A stretch of DNA of 64,000 nucleotides from Hylemonella sp. (GTDB lineage: Bacteria > Pseudomonadota > Gammaproteobacteria > Burkholderiales > Burkholderiaceae_C), in the NCBI GenBank assembly GCA_030695415.1, contig JAUYQZ010000013.1, forward strand, positions 117,048 to 181,047. Reading direction: 5' to 3'. The notes under the pieces were generated by a model that made no database searches, was not told the DNA's origin, and saw nothing but the letters and a program-made list of their open reading frames with translations. This document shows, piece after piece, positions 25,808-34,668 of this stretch. The position numbers were made by a program, and so were the translations under genes. The stretch's first letter is position 1; every line of letters starts with the position of its first letter.

Positions 25808-27413
25808 AGCTTGTCGCGCTGGCCTGTGCCCAGGTGCGGTAGATCGCGGGAAGCTCGGCTGAATCCGGCTTCAGCAGGGCACCGTCGGGCAGCTGTGGCA
25901 GCAGCAGTTGTGCCAGCGATTGCACCTTGTCGTCGGCGGTGCGCCGCACGATGTGGTGCGCGCCGATCTCGCCCGGGTGCTGCAGCCCGGCGGCCTGGAC
26001 CAGTTCCTTGAGGGCTTTCAGCGTCTGCTGGTGGAACTGGTAGACACGCTCGGCCTTGTCGGGCACCACCAGCGCCTGCTGGCGCAGCGGATCCTGCGTG
26101 GTCACGCCGGTCGGGCAGTGGCCGGTGTGGCAATGCTGGGCCTGGATGCAGCCCAAGGCGAACATGAAACCGCGCGCGCTGTTGCACCAGTCGGCGCCCA
26201 GCGCCATGAGGCGCACGATGTCGAAGGCGCTGATGACCTTGCCGGCGCAGCCGATCTTGATGCGCTCGCGCAGGCCGGCGCCGCGCAGGGTGTTGTGCAC
26301 CAGCAGCAGTCCTTCCTGCAGTGGCGAGCCCACGTGGTCGGTGAACTCCAGCGGCGAGGCACCGGTGCCGCCCTCGGCGCCATCGACCACGATGAAGTCC
26401 GGCGTGATGCCGCTGCTCTGCATGGCCTTGACCATGGCGAACCATTCCCAGGGATGACCGATGCACAGCTTGATGCCCGTGGGCTTGCCACCCGATAGCT
26501 CGCGCAGCCGGGCGATGAACTGCATCAGCTCCAGCGGCGTGGCAAAGGCGCTGTGCGCCGCCGGCGAGATGCAGTCCACCCCGACCGGCACGCCGCGTGC
26601 TGCAGCGATCTCGGGCGTGACCTTGGGGCCGGGCAGCACGCCGCCGTGGCCGGGCTTGGCTCCCTGGCTGAGCTTGATCTCGATCAGCTTGACCTGCGGA
26701 TCGCGCGCATTGGCGGCGAACTTGTCGGCGCTGAAGCTGCCATCGGCATGGCGGCAACCGAAGTAGCCCGAGCCGATCTCCCAGATCAGGTCGCCGCCGT
26801 GCATGCGGTGGTGGGTGGAGATCGAGCCCTCGCCGGTGTCGTGCGCAAAGCTGCCGCGCTGCGCGCCGGCATTGAGCGCGCGGATCGCCCGGGCGCTGAG
26901 TGCCCCGAAGCTCATGGCCGAGATGTTGAACACGCTGGCCCGGTAGGGCTGAGGGGTGTCTGCGCCGATGGTGACGCGGAAATCGTGCGAGGCGATGTGG
27001 GTGGGCGCGATCGAGTGGTTGATCCACTCGTAACCCTGGGCGTGCACGTCGAGTTGCGTGCCGAAGGGGCGCTTGTCAGGTTCGCCCTTGGCACGCTGGT
27101 AGACCAGCGAGCGCTGGGCGCGCGAAAACGGCGTGGCCTCGGTGTCGCTTTCCAGAAAGTACTGGCGCAGTTCGGGGCGGATGGTCTCCAGCATGAAGCG
27201 CAGGTGCCCGATGATCGGGTAGTTGCGCAGCACCGAGCGGCGGGTCTGCAGCAGGTCGTACAGACCCAGCAGGGCCAGGGCCATCGGCAAGGGCAGCCAC
27301 CAGCCACTGTGGCCCGGCAGCAGCACCGCATACAGGCCGGCCAGCGTGCCCAGCACGCTGAGGATGAAGGTCAGGTAACGCACGGGAAACAGCTTGTCGA
27401 CGACATGCAGCAT
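25788..27413 (-). CDS. FMN-binding glutamate synthase (GltB-domain) family protein
   Basis: 541 residues. One or two N-terminal membrane segments (about residues 10-50) precede the TIM-barrel glutamate synthase central domain, which includes SQGAKPGHGGVLPGPKVTPE, VVDGAEGGTGASPLEF and IGCAGKVISAFDIVRLMALG. Cysteines in CIQAQHCHTGHCPTG likely bind a 3Fe-4S cluster. It lacks the amidotransferase half, so it is a stand-alone, membrane-anchored GltS-like oxidoreductase of unknown substrate. Confidence 0.9.
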   Translation of the reverse strand: MLHVVDKLFPVRYLTFILSVLGTLAGLYAVLLPGHSGWWLPLPMALALLGLYDLLQTRRSVLRNYPIIGHLRFMLETIRPELRQYFLESDTEATPFSRAQRSLVYQRAKGEPDKRPFGTQLDVHAQGYEWINHSIAPTHIASHDFRVTIGADTPQPYRASVFNISAMSFGALSARAIRALNAGAQRGSFAHDTGEGSISTHHRMHGGDLIWEIGSGYFGCRHADGSFSADKFAANARDPQVKLIEIKLSQGAKPGHGGVLPGPKVTPEIAAARGVPVGVDCISPAAHSAFATPLELMQFIARLRELSGGKPTGIKLCIGHPWEWFAMVKAMQSSGITPDFIVVDGAEGGTGASPLEFTDHVGSPLQEGLLLVHNTLRGAGLRERIKIGCAGKVISAFDIVRLMALGADWCNSARGFMFALGCIQAQHCHTGHCPTGVTTQDPLRQQALVVPDKAERVYQFHQQTLKALKELVQAAGLQHPGEIGAHHIVRRTADDKVQSLAQLLLPQLPDGALLKPDSAELPAIYRTWAQASATSFRLQPA

Positions 27414-27504
27414 GGGAGCCCTCCAGGTCCAAGCACAATACCAGCCTGGCTACCGCCTGAACAGACCCTACAATCGCGCACCTTCCCATTCCCACGGACT
27501 GGTC

Positions 27505-28290
<786 letters not shown>

Positions 28291-28432
28291 GAACTTGTGA
28301 GTAAATCTACTGCGCTGCCCGATCGCCGCGTTGGGCGGTGCTCGCCATCCTCACGTACATCAAGTACGTTCCGGTGGCTGCGCTCCGTCCGCCTTGCGCT
28401 CGGGCCGCTCGCTACGATTTCTTCACAAGTTC
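28291..28432. repeat. 142-bp intergenic inverted-repeat element (MITE-like)
   Basis: The ends are the perfect inverted pair GAACTTGTGA (28291-28300) and TCACAAGTTC (28423-28432). The interior contains a second dyad, CGTACATCAAGTACG. It fills almost the whole gap between two convergent genes. The structure suggests a short mobile or dispersed intergenic repeat that could fold into a transcription-end hairpin; copy number elsewhere cannot be seen here. Confidence 0.6.
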
Positions 28433-28445
28433 AGCGACGGTAGGC

Positions 28446-29345
28446 CTAAGCAAAGAACGTCCTCAGCGCTGCCGCCGTCTCGGCCGGCAGTTCTTCCGGG
28501 ATGAAGTGCCCGGCCGGCAGCAGCTGGCCGCTGACGGTAGCGCTGCACTGGGCCTGCCAGAGTTCCAGTGGTTTGAAGAGCTTGTTGACCACGCCACGCT
28601 CGCCCCACAGCACCAGCGTGTCGCAGGCGATCTTCTTGCCCTGCGCGCGATTGGCCCCGTCGTGCTCCAGGTCGATGCCGGCGCTGGCGCGGTAGTCCTC
28701 GCAGGCGCCGTGGATGGCTTCGGGGGCGCAGAAGCAGCGCTCGTACTCGGCCAGGGCCTGGGGCTCGATGTAGGCCAGGCCTTGGCTGCCCCAGCCACCC
28801 AGCTTGGCATGCAGGTAGGTCCGTGCGTCGGCCCCGATCATCTTCTCGGGCAGGGGCCAGGGCTGGATCAGGTGGAACCAGTGGTAGTAGGCGCGCGCGA
28901 AGTCCATGTTCGTCGCGGCGTACATGTCCAGTGTGGGCGCGATGTCGATCACACAGAGCCTGGCCACCTTCTCGGCGTGGTCCAGCGCGAGGCGATGCGC
29001 CACGCGCCCGCCGCGGTCGTGGCCGCAGAGGAAGAATGTCGGACAGCCCAGCTGGTCCATCACGTCCACCATGTCCTGCGCCAGGGTGCGCTTGCTGTAA
29101 TTGCTGTGGTCGGGCAGACCGCCCGGCTTGGACGAGTCGCCGTAGCCGCGCAGGTCGGGCATGACGATCCAGTAGTCCTGCTTCAGCCGCTGGGCCACGC
29201 GTTGCCACAGGGCATGGCTTTGCGGGAAACCGTGCAGCAGGAGCAGGGCAGGCTTGCCACCGCGCGGTGTGCTCGGCACGCGCGCGTGGATCTGCACGCC
29301 GTTGGCCTCGAAGCGGCGGGTCTCGAAACCATCAAACCAGTTCAT
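28446..29345 (-). CDS. Alpha/beta hydrolase, haloacetate (fluoroacetate) dehalogenase type
   Basis: 299 residues. The nucleophile aspartate lies in GHDRGGRVAHRLAL (an Asp elbow rather than Ser), the acid in IDIAPTLDMY, and the histidine in GHFIPEE. The lid has HWFHLIQPWPLPE, matching halide-binding residues of fluoroacetate dehalogenases. It would hydrolyse haloacetate to glycolate in the cytoplasm. The ATG overlaps the stop of pncC by four bases. Confidence 0.85.
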   Translation of the reverse strand: MNWFDGFETRRFEANGVQIHARVPSTPRGGKPALLLLHGFPQSHALWQRVAQRLKQDYWIVMPDLRGYGDSSKPGGLPDHSNYSKRTLAQDMVDVMDQLGCPTFFLCGHDRGGRVAHRLALDHAEKVARLCVIDIAPTLDMYAATNMDFARAYYHWFHLIQPWPLPEKMIGADARTYLHAKLGGWGSQGLAYIEPQALAEYERCFCAPEAIHGACEDYRASAGIDLEHDGANRAQGKKIACDTLVLWGERGVVNKLFKPLELWQAQCSATVSGQLLPAGHFIPEELPAETAAALRTFFA

Positions 29346-29824
29346 GCGAGCATCTCCCCCAGGCGTTGCAATGCATGCCGAACCGTCGCATCCCGCACGG
29401 CGGCGCGGTCGCCCGCAAAGTTCATCGGCTCCGTCAGCACGCGATCGGGCAGGGCAAAGCCGAACCAGACCAGGCCGACGGGCTTGTCGGGCGTGCCGCC
29501 GGTGGGGCCGGCCACGCCGGTGACGGCCACCGCCACCTGTGCGGCGGAGTGGCGCAGCGCACCCTGGACCATGGCGCGCGCGACGGCCTCGCTGACGGCG
29601 CCGTGCTGCCCGATCAGCCCTGCAGGCACGCCCAGCAGCTCGGTCTTGGCGGCGTTGGAGTAGCTCACGAAGCCACGCTCGAACCAGGTGCTGGAGCCAC
29701 TGAGGTCGGTACAGGCCCCGGCGATCAGGCCGCCGGTACAGCTTTCGGCGGTGGCCAACATCCATTGCCGTGCGATCAGTGCCGATGCCAGGGCTTGCGC
29801 CAGCGGCAGTGTGTCCGCGCTCAC
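29342..29824 (-). CDS. pncC: Nicotinamide-nucleotide amidohydrolase (CinA C-terminal type)
   Basis: 160 residues, matching the stand-alone CinA C-terminal family: TAESCTGGLIAGACTDLSGS, GFVSYSNAAKTELLGV and VAVTGVAGPTGGT. It deamidates NMN to NaMN in NAD recycling. Overlaps pgpA upstream and the dehalogenase gene downstream by four bases each. Confidence 0.95.
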   Translation of the reverse strand: MSADTLPLAQALASALIARQWMLATAESCTGGLIAGACTDLSGSSTWFERGFVSYSNAAKTELLGVPAGLIGQHGAVSEAVARAMVQGALRHSAAQVAVAVTGVAGPTGGTPDKPVGLVWFGFALPDRVLTEPMNFAGDRAAVRDATVRHALQRLGEMLA

Positions 29825-30369
29825 AGGGTTCTCCAGATGGCGAGGACGAGCAGGGTGCAGAAGGCCGCGACCAGATCGTCAAGGATGATGCCCCAGCCGG
29901 CCTTGGCCCAGCCGTGGCGCGCGTGGCTGGGGTCCATGTCGTGATACAGCCGGTCGGCCCAGCCTACCGGGCCGGGCTTGGCGGCATCGAAATAGCGGAA
30001 CAGCGCGAAAGCCAGCAATTGCTCGGGCCAAGGGGCCGGCGTGATGAGCCACAGCACCAGCCAGAAGGCGAGGATCTCGTCCCAGACGATGCAGCCCGGG
30101 TCGCCGGCCTGAAGGTGGCGCGCGGTGACGCTGCAGGCCCACCAGCCCAGCGGCAGCGCGACCAGCAGCAGCAGGCCCCAGCGCGCGTCGTTCATCCAGG
30201 GCTGCAGGGCGAGAAAGGCAAGCCAGGCCCAGAGGGTGCCCACGGTGCCGGCGGCCTTGGGGCTCAGCCCTGCGCCGAAACCCAGCGCGATGGCGTGCGC
30301 CGGATGCGCCAGCAGGAAGCGGCCGGTAGGCCGGGTCATGGGTGGGCGCAGGGGGCTGGGGGCGTTCAT
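29821..30369 (-). CDS. pgpA: Phosphatidylglycerophosphatase A
   Basis: 182 residues, membrane protein with GFGAGLSPKAAGTVGTLWAW near the N-terminus and the conserved acidic motif CIVWDEILAFWLVL. It dephosphorylates phosphatidylglycerol phosphate at the inner membrane. It lies downstream of thiL, the common thiL-pgpA-pncC order. Confidence 0.95.
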   Translation of the reverse strand: MNAPSPLRPPMTRPTGRFLLAHPAHAIALGFGAGLSPKAAGTVGTLWAWLAFLALQPWMNDARWGLLLLVALPLGWWACSVTARHLQAGDPGCIVWDEILAFWLVLWLITPAPWPEQLLAFALFRYFDAAKPGPVGWADRLYHDMDPSHARHGWAKAGWGIILDDLVAAFCTLLVLAIWRTL

Positions 30370-30453
30370 GCGGGAATTATGGTGGAGCGCCGGGTGCGGT
30401 GCCGACGGCCTGCCAGCCCACAGCGTGGGCCGGCACGCGCTGCGGGGCGCCGC

Positions 30454-31431
30454 TCAGGCGAAATGATCGTAGGAGGTGTGGCGGACCTCGAGCAGGCGGC
30501 CCTGCGCGTCCACCACCCGAAGGCCAGGCTCGGCCTCCAGGCGGCCGATGCACGTGAGCGGCACATCCGCAGCGCGGCCCGCGGCTCGGACCGCGTCCTG
30601 TTGCGCAGCAGGCGCGCTGAACAGCAGTTCGTAATCGTCCCCCCCGCCCAGCACCAGGGCCAGACGCCCTGCTTCCTCCAGTGATGCAGCGCGCGTGGCT
30701 GGCAAGGTGCCCAGCACGGCGGCTTCGAGCCGCGCGCCGCAGCCCGAGGCCTGCAGCAGGTGGCCCAGATCGCCCGCCAGGCCGTCGCTCAGATCCATGG
30801 CAGCCGTGGCGATACCGCGCAGTGCCAGGCCCAGGGCCACCCGCGGCGTGGGACGCTCCAGGCGCTGGCGGGCTGCCTGCAACTGTTCGGGCGGCAGCGT
30901 GCGTCGGCCTTGCAGCGCTTCAAGTGCAAGCCGCGCGTCACCCAGCGTGCCGCTGACCCAGAGTTCGTCGCCCACCTGCCCGCCGGAGCGCAGCAGGGCC
31001 TGGCTGCGACCGTTCACCACGGGTACTTCACCGAAGACCGTGATGCAGATGTTGAGCGGGCCGCGTGTGGTGTCGCCGCCCATGAGGGTGCAGCCGTGCG
31101 CATCGGCCAAGGTGAACAGGCCGCGCGCGAAGCTGGCCAGCCAGGCCGCGTCGGCACGCGGCAGCGACAGTGCCAAGGTGAAGGCCAGCGGGCGGGCGCC
31201 GCAGGCGGCCAGGTCGCTGAGGTTGACGGCCAGCGCCTTGTGGCCCAGGGCTTCGGGATCGACGTCGGGAAAGAAGTGGTGGCCCTCGACCAGCATGTCG
31301 CTGGAGATGGCCAGCTGCGTGCCGGGCGCGGGCTGCAGCAGGGCGCAGTCATCGCCGATGCCCAAGGCTACGGCGGGGTTGGTGCCGCCCGGGCGCTGGA
31401 AGTAGCGCCGGATCAGTTCGAACTCACCCAT
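30454..31431 (-). CDS. thiL: Thiamine-monophosphate kinase
   Basis: 325 residues: GIGDDCALLQ, metal-binding MGGDTTRGP, and DLSDGLAGDLGH are the conserved ThiL/PurM-fold motifs. It makes thiamine diphosphate from the monophosphate. The start overlaps the end of the upstream membrane-protein gene by 8 bp. Confidence 0.96.
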   Translation of the reverse strand: MGEFELIRRYFQRPGGTNPAVALGIGDDCALLQPAPGTQLAISSDMLVEGHHFFPDVDPEALGHKALAVNLSDLAACGARPLAFTLALSLPRADAAWLASFARGLFTLADAHGCTLMGGDTTRGPLNICITVFGEVPVVNGRSQALLRSGGQVGDELWVSGTLGDARLALEALQGRRTLPPEQLQAARQRLERPTPRVALGLALRGIATAAMDLSDGLAGDLGHLLQASGCGARLEAAVLGTLPATRAASLEEAGRLALVLGGGDDYELLFSAPAAQQDAVRAAGRAADVPLTCIGRLEAEPGLRVVDAQGRLLEVRHTSYDHFA

Positions 31432-33415
31432 GGCGCAGAGGCTTGGCGGCGGGGGTTTCGCGCGGTGGCCACAGGAAGCTCAGCGGCGCGTGGCGCACGC
31501 GGGCCCGGATGACCCGGTACACGCGCGCGCGGTCCACGCCCGTGACGCTGTGCGCCCGCAGGGCCAGGCGGAAGGCGAAGAAGAAGCTCACCGCGACATT
31601 GAGCACGCCCACCAGCGCGATCGAGACCACACACCACCAGAACAGCGGCAGTTGCAGGACGTCCGGCCCCAGGGTGACAGCGGCGGCGCTGAGCTGGCCG
31701 GCCGAGAGCGTGACGTGGCGCACATCCAGCCCCAGGCCGAAGAAGGCCGCAAAGGCTGGTGCCAGGCCCAGCATGAAGCCCAGCGAGATGTTGGCCGCCA
31801 GGCCCGAGATGTTGTGGCGCAGCCAGGTGGCCCAGCGGTCGGCGCGCGCCTCGCCCAGCACGGCGCTGATGCGCGGGTGATAGCGCAGGGCCGAGTCCAT
31901 GCGCTGCAGCACGAACCAGTTCTCGGTCCAGCCCGCGATGATGCTGGAGGCAAAAAGCAGCACGCCGGTGAAGGCGGCAAAAAGCAGCGTCGGCCCGAAG
32001 AGCGTCAGCGACTGCAGCACATAACCAGCCTGCTCCATGCTGAGTGGGGCGTGACCTGCGACCCACCAGTAGGCGCCGCACAGCAGCAGCACGCAGGGCA
32101 CGACCAGGGCCAGGTTGCCGATCACGGCAGCCACCTGGGAGCGCACGAGGTGGCTGACCTCGTCGACGAAGTCCTCGATGGCGCCAGGCGCCTGCAGGTC
32201 CTTGAGCTTGGCCGCCATGGCGGGCGCGGTCATGGCGGGCTGCTTGGTGGCCACCGTCCAGTGCAACAGCTGCACGAGCACGAAGCACAGGGCGTAATTC
32301 AGGCCGGCAGCGAAGCCACCCCAGAAGGCCGACAGACCCAGGCCCAGCAGCGCGAACTTCAGCAAGGTGGTCACCGAGAGCAGGGCGCCGCCGCCTGCAG
32401 CCTGGCGCAGCATGTCCACGTACTCGGCCCGGTTGCGCGTGATGTAGTGCTCGCCGGTCTCGGCGCTGCGTTCGGCCACCTTGGCCGCCAGCAGGGAGGA
32501 GTTGCTGGCGATCAGCGCGCGCAGGCTGCGGTTGTGCTGGCCGGCCAGGGTGAGCTGGGCCAGCAGCTTGCCGGTGCCGACGGCGTCGGAGGCCAGCAGG
32601 GCGTCAAGCAGCAGGCGGCAGCGCAGCACGCGTTCACGCAGCTGGCGCAAGCGGAACACCACGTCGACCGAGATGCCGTGTTCGTCGAGATGGGTGTAGA
32701 CGCTGGCGGCGGCCTGGCGGCACGCTTCGAGCCGCTCTTTGAAGGCCTGCACGGTCTGATCCAGGGCGGTCGTGTCGAGCGGGCGCTGTTCCAGGGCGCG
32801 GCGCAGGGTTTCGAAGTCGACCAGCAGCTCACGATAGGCCGTCAGTTGCCGTGCGCTGTTGTCCATCCGCAGGCGCAGTTCGGGGGCGTAACCGATGGCG
32901 CAGATCTGGCTCACGCAGCAGGCGATGGATTCCTCCAGCGCCGCGCGCCAGGGCCGCGAGCCCGCCGCCGACAGGCCCAGCGCCGCGGCCAGGCGTCTTT
33001 CGGTCTCCTCGTCCAGGCGGCCCAGCCAGGCGGCATCGAAGTCGTACGGGAAGAGCAGGGAGTGCAGCTCGGACGCGTCGCGCGTCTGCGGGGTGGCCGG
33101 CAGCACATGTTGCAGGAGGCGGTTGATGAACTCGCTCAGAAAAACCGGGCGCTGGGCAAAACCATGGTCTGCCAGCAAGGTGGTGCCGTCCACGCCGTCC
33201 AGCAGGGCCAGCCACCAGGCCTGGGCGCGGTTGCGCAGCTCGGCGCTGTTCTCCAGCCGCTCGATCAGCAGCTGCAGGCGTTCCAAAGTGGTGCCGACCG
33301 AGCTGCGGTCACCGCGCATCCAGTCGAGCAGGGCGATCAGCCAGAGGTGGCGCTGGACTTGCGATGCGTCGGGGTCGAGCGTGTCCAGCAGGTCAGGAAG
33401 GTCACGCGGCGCCAT
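31424..33415 (-). CDS. Gcr/COG4389-family large membrane protein (annotated as 'site-specific recombinase')
   Basis: 663 residues. The first about 330 are soluble and helical and the rest contain several membrane helices (for example LALVVPCVLLLCGAYWWVAG and LLFASSIIAGWTENWFVLQ). This is the SpecificRecomb (Gcr) family known from Neisseria and Burkholderiales. There is no tyrosine or serine recombinase motif, so the recombinase name should not be taken literally. Located between apaG and thiL on the same strand. Confidence 0.8.
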   Translation of the reverse strand: MAPRDLPDLLDTLDPDASQVQRHLWLIALLDWMRGDRSSVGTTLERLQLLIERLENSAELRNRAQAWWLALLDGVDGTTLLADHGFAQRPVFLSEFINRLLQHVLPATPQTRDASELHSLLFPYDFDAAWLGRLDEETERRLAAALGLSAAGSRPWRAALEESIACCVSQICAIGYAPELRLRMDNSARQLTAYRELLVDFETLRRALEQRPLDTTALDQTVQAFKERLEACRQAAASVYTHLDEHGISVDVVFRLRQLRERVLRCRLLLDALLASDAVGTGKLLAQLTLAGQHNRSLRALIASNSSLLAAKVAERSAETGEHYITRNRAEYVDMLRQAAGGGALLSVTTLLKFALLGLGLSAFWGGFAAGLNYALCFVLVQLLHWTVATKQPAMTAPAMAAKLKDLQAPGAIEDFVDEVSHLVRSQVAAVIGNLALVVPCVLLLCGAYWWVAGHAPLSMEQAGYVLQSLTLFGPTLLFAAFTGVLLFASSIIAGWTENWFVLQRMDSALRYHPRISAVLGEARADRWATWLRHNISGLAANISLGFMLGLAPAFAAFFGLGLDVRHVTLSAGQLSAAAVTLGPDVLQLPLFWWCVVSIALVGVLNVAVSFFFAFRLALRAHSVTGVDRARVYRVIRARVRHAPLSFLWPPRETPAAKPLRHG

Positions 33416-33428
33416 CGGGTGTCCGGTC

Positions 33429-33821
33429 TCAGTGCAGCGTGCGCTTGCTGCCGCCAGCGCTCAGGGCATCGAGTACGAACATGGGGATGTCGACGTCGAA
33501 GCGCTCACCGTCCTCGGCCACGAAGAAGTAGCTGCCGTGCATGGTGCCGGTGGGCGTGCGCAGGCGCGTACCGCTGGTGTATTCGAAGGTCGCTCCCGGC
33601 TGTAGCAGGGGCTGCTGGCCGATCACGCCCAGGCCGCGTACTTTCTCGGTGTGACCGTTGGCATCGTTCACGTTCCAGCTGCGCGAGATCAGTTGCGCGG
33701 GAATCTCGCCGGTGTTGGTGAGGGTGACGGTGTAGGCGAAGACATACAAGCCCTGCGCCGGGGCCGACTGCTCGGGCATATGGCGGGGCTGCACTTCGAC
33801 AAGAATCTGATACTTAGCCAT
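33429..33821 (-). CDS. apaG: ApaG protein
   Basis: 130 residues of fibronectin-type fold: AYTVTLTNTGEIPAQLISRSW, GVIGQQPLLQPGATFEYTSG and TPTGTMHGSYFF are conserved ApaG segments. Linked to Mg/Co homeostasis in enterobacteria; biochemical role uncertain. Divergent from rpe across a 96-bp gap. Confidence 0.96.
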   Translation of the reverse strand: MAKYQILVEVQPRHMPEQSAPAQGLYVFAYTVTLTNTGEIPAQLISRSWNVNDANGHTEKVRGLGVIGQQPLLQPGATFEYTSGTRLRTPTGTMHGSYFFVAEDGERFDVDIPMFVLDALSAGGSKRTLH

Positions 33822-33917
33822 ATATGGATATAGTCGAGGAAATGGTGCTCAGGCTGGTCACCTTGCGTGTCCGTTCCAAGCATCGCTCCCCGCATCGTAC
33901 CTTTGAAAATACTGCCC

Positions 33918-34598
33918 ATGTCCCAAATCTTCCGTATTGCCCCTTCCATCCTCTCGGCCGATTTCGCCCGCTTGGGCGAGGAGGTGCGCAACGTGATCGC
34001 TGCCGGCGCTGACTGGATCCACTTCGACGTGATGGACAACCATTACGTGCCTAACCTGACCTTCGGGCCCATGGTGTGCCAGGCCCTCAAGCCGCATGCC
34101 AAGACGCCCGATGGGCGTGCCGTGCCGATCGACGTGCACCTGATGGTGCAGCCGGTAGACGCGCTGGCCGAGGCCTTTGCAGCCGCCGGTGCCGATCTCA
34201 TCAGTTTTCACCCCGACGCCTCGGGCCACGTGCATCGCAGCGTGCAGGCGATCAAGAGCAAGGGCTGCCAGGCCGGGCTGGTGTTCAACCCGGCGCAGCC
34301 GCTGGACGTGCTGGACTGGGTGATCGAGGACATCGACCTGATCCTCATCATGAGCGTCAACCCGGGCTTCGGCGGACAGAGCTTCATTGATTCGGCATTG
34401 CGCAAGGTGGAGGCCGCGCGCAAGCGCATCGAGGCCTCGGGCAAGGACATCCGCCTGGAGGTCGACGGCGGCATCAAGGCCGACAACATTCGCCGCGTGG
34501 CCGATGCCGGCGCCGACACCTTTGTGGCGGGCAGCGCCATCTTCGGCAAGCCGGACTACCGCGCCGTCATTCAGGCCATGCGCCACGCGCTGGCCTGA
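33918..34598 (+). CDS. rpe: Ribulose-phosphate 3-epimerase
   Basis: 226 residues. TIM-barrel motifs [48 protein letters not shown] and [12 protein letters not shown] are all present. It interconverts ribulose-5-P and xylulose-5-P in the pentose phosphate and Calvin pathways. Confidence 0.98.
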   Translation: MSQIFRIAPSILSADFARLGEEVRNVIAAGADWIHFDVMDNHYVPNLTFGPMVCQALKPHAKTPDGRAVPIDVHLMVQPVDALAEAFAAAGADLISFHPDASGHVHRSVQAIKSKGCQAGLVFNPAQPLDVLDWVIEDIDLILIMSVNPGFGGQSFIDSALRKVEAARKRIEASGKDIRLEVDGGIKADNIRRVADAGADTFVAGSAIFGKPDYRAVIQAMRHALA

Positions 34599-34668
34599 GC
34601 CGCTGGCGCCGGCCTTGCTCGCCATGAAACCGGGGAGTAGGCTTCACGGCTAGCATCGGTGCCAGTCC

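Noticed and set aside
31424..33415. 'Site-specific recombinase' gene as a sign of a mobile element
   Set aside because: The family name is historical. It is a large membrane protein with no recombinase catalytic motif and lies among conserved housekeeping genes.
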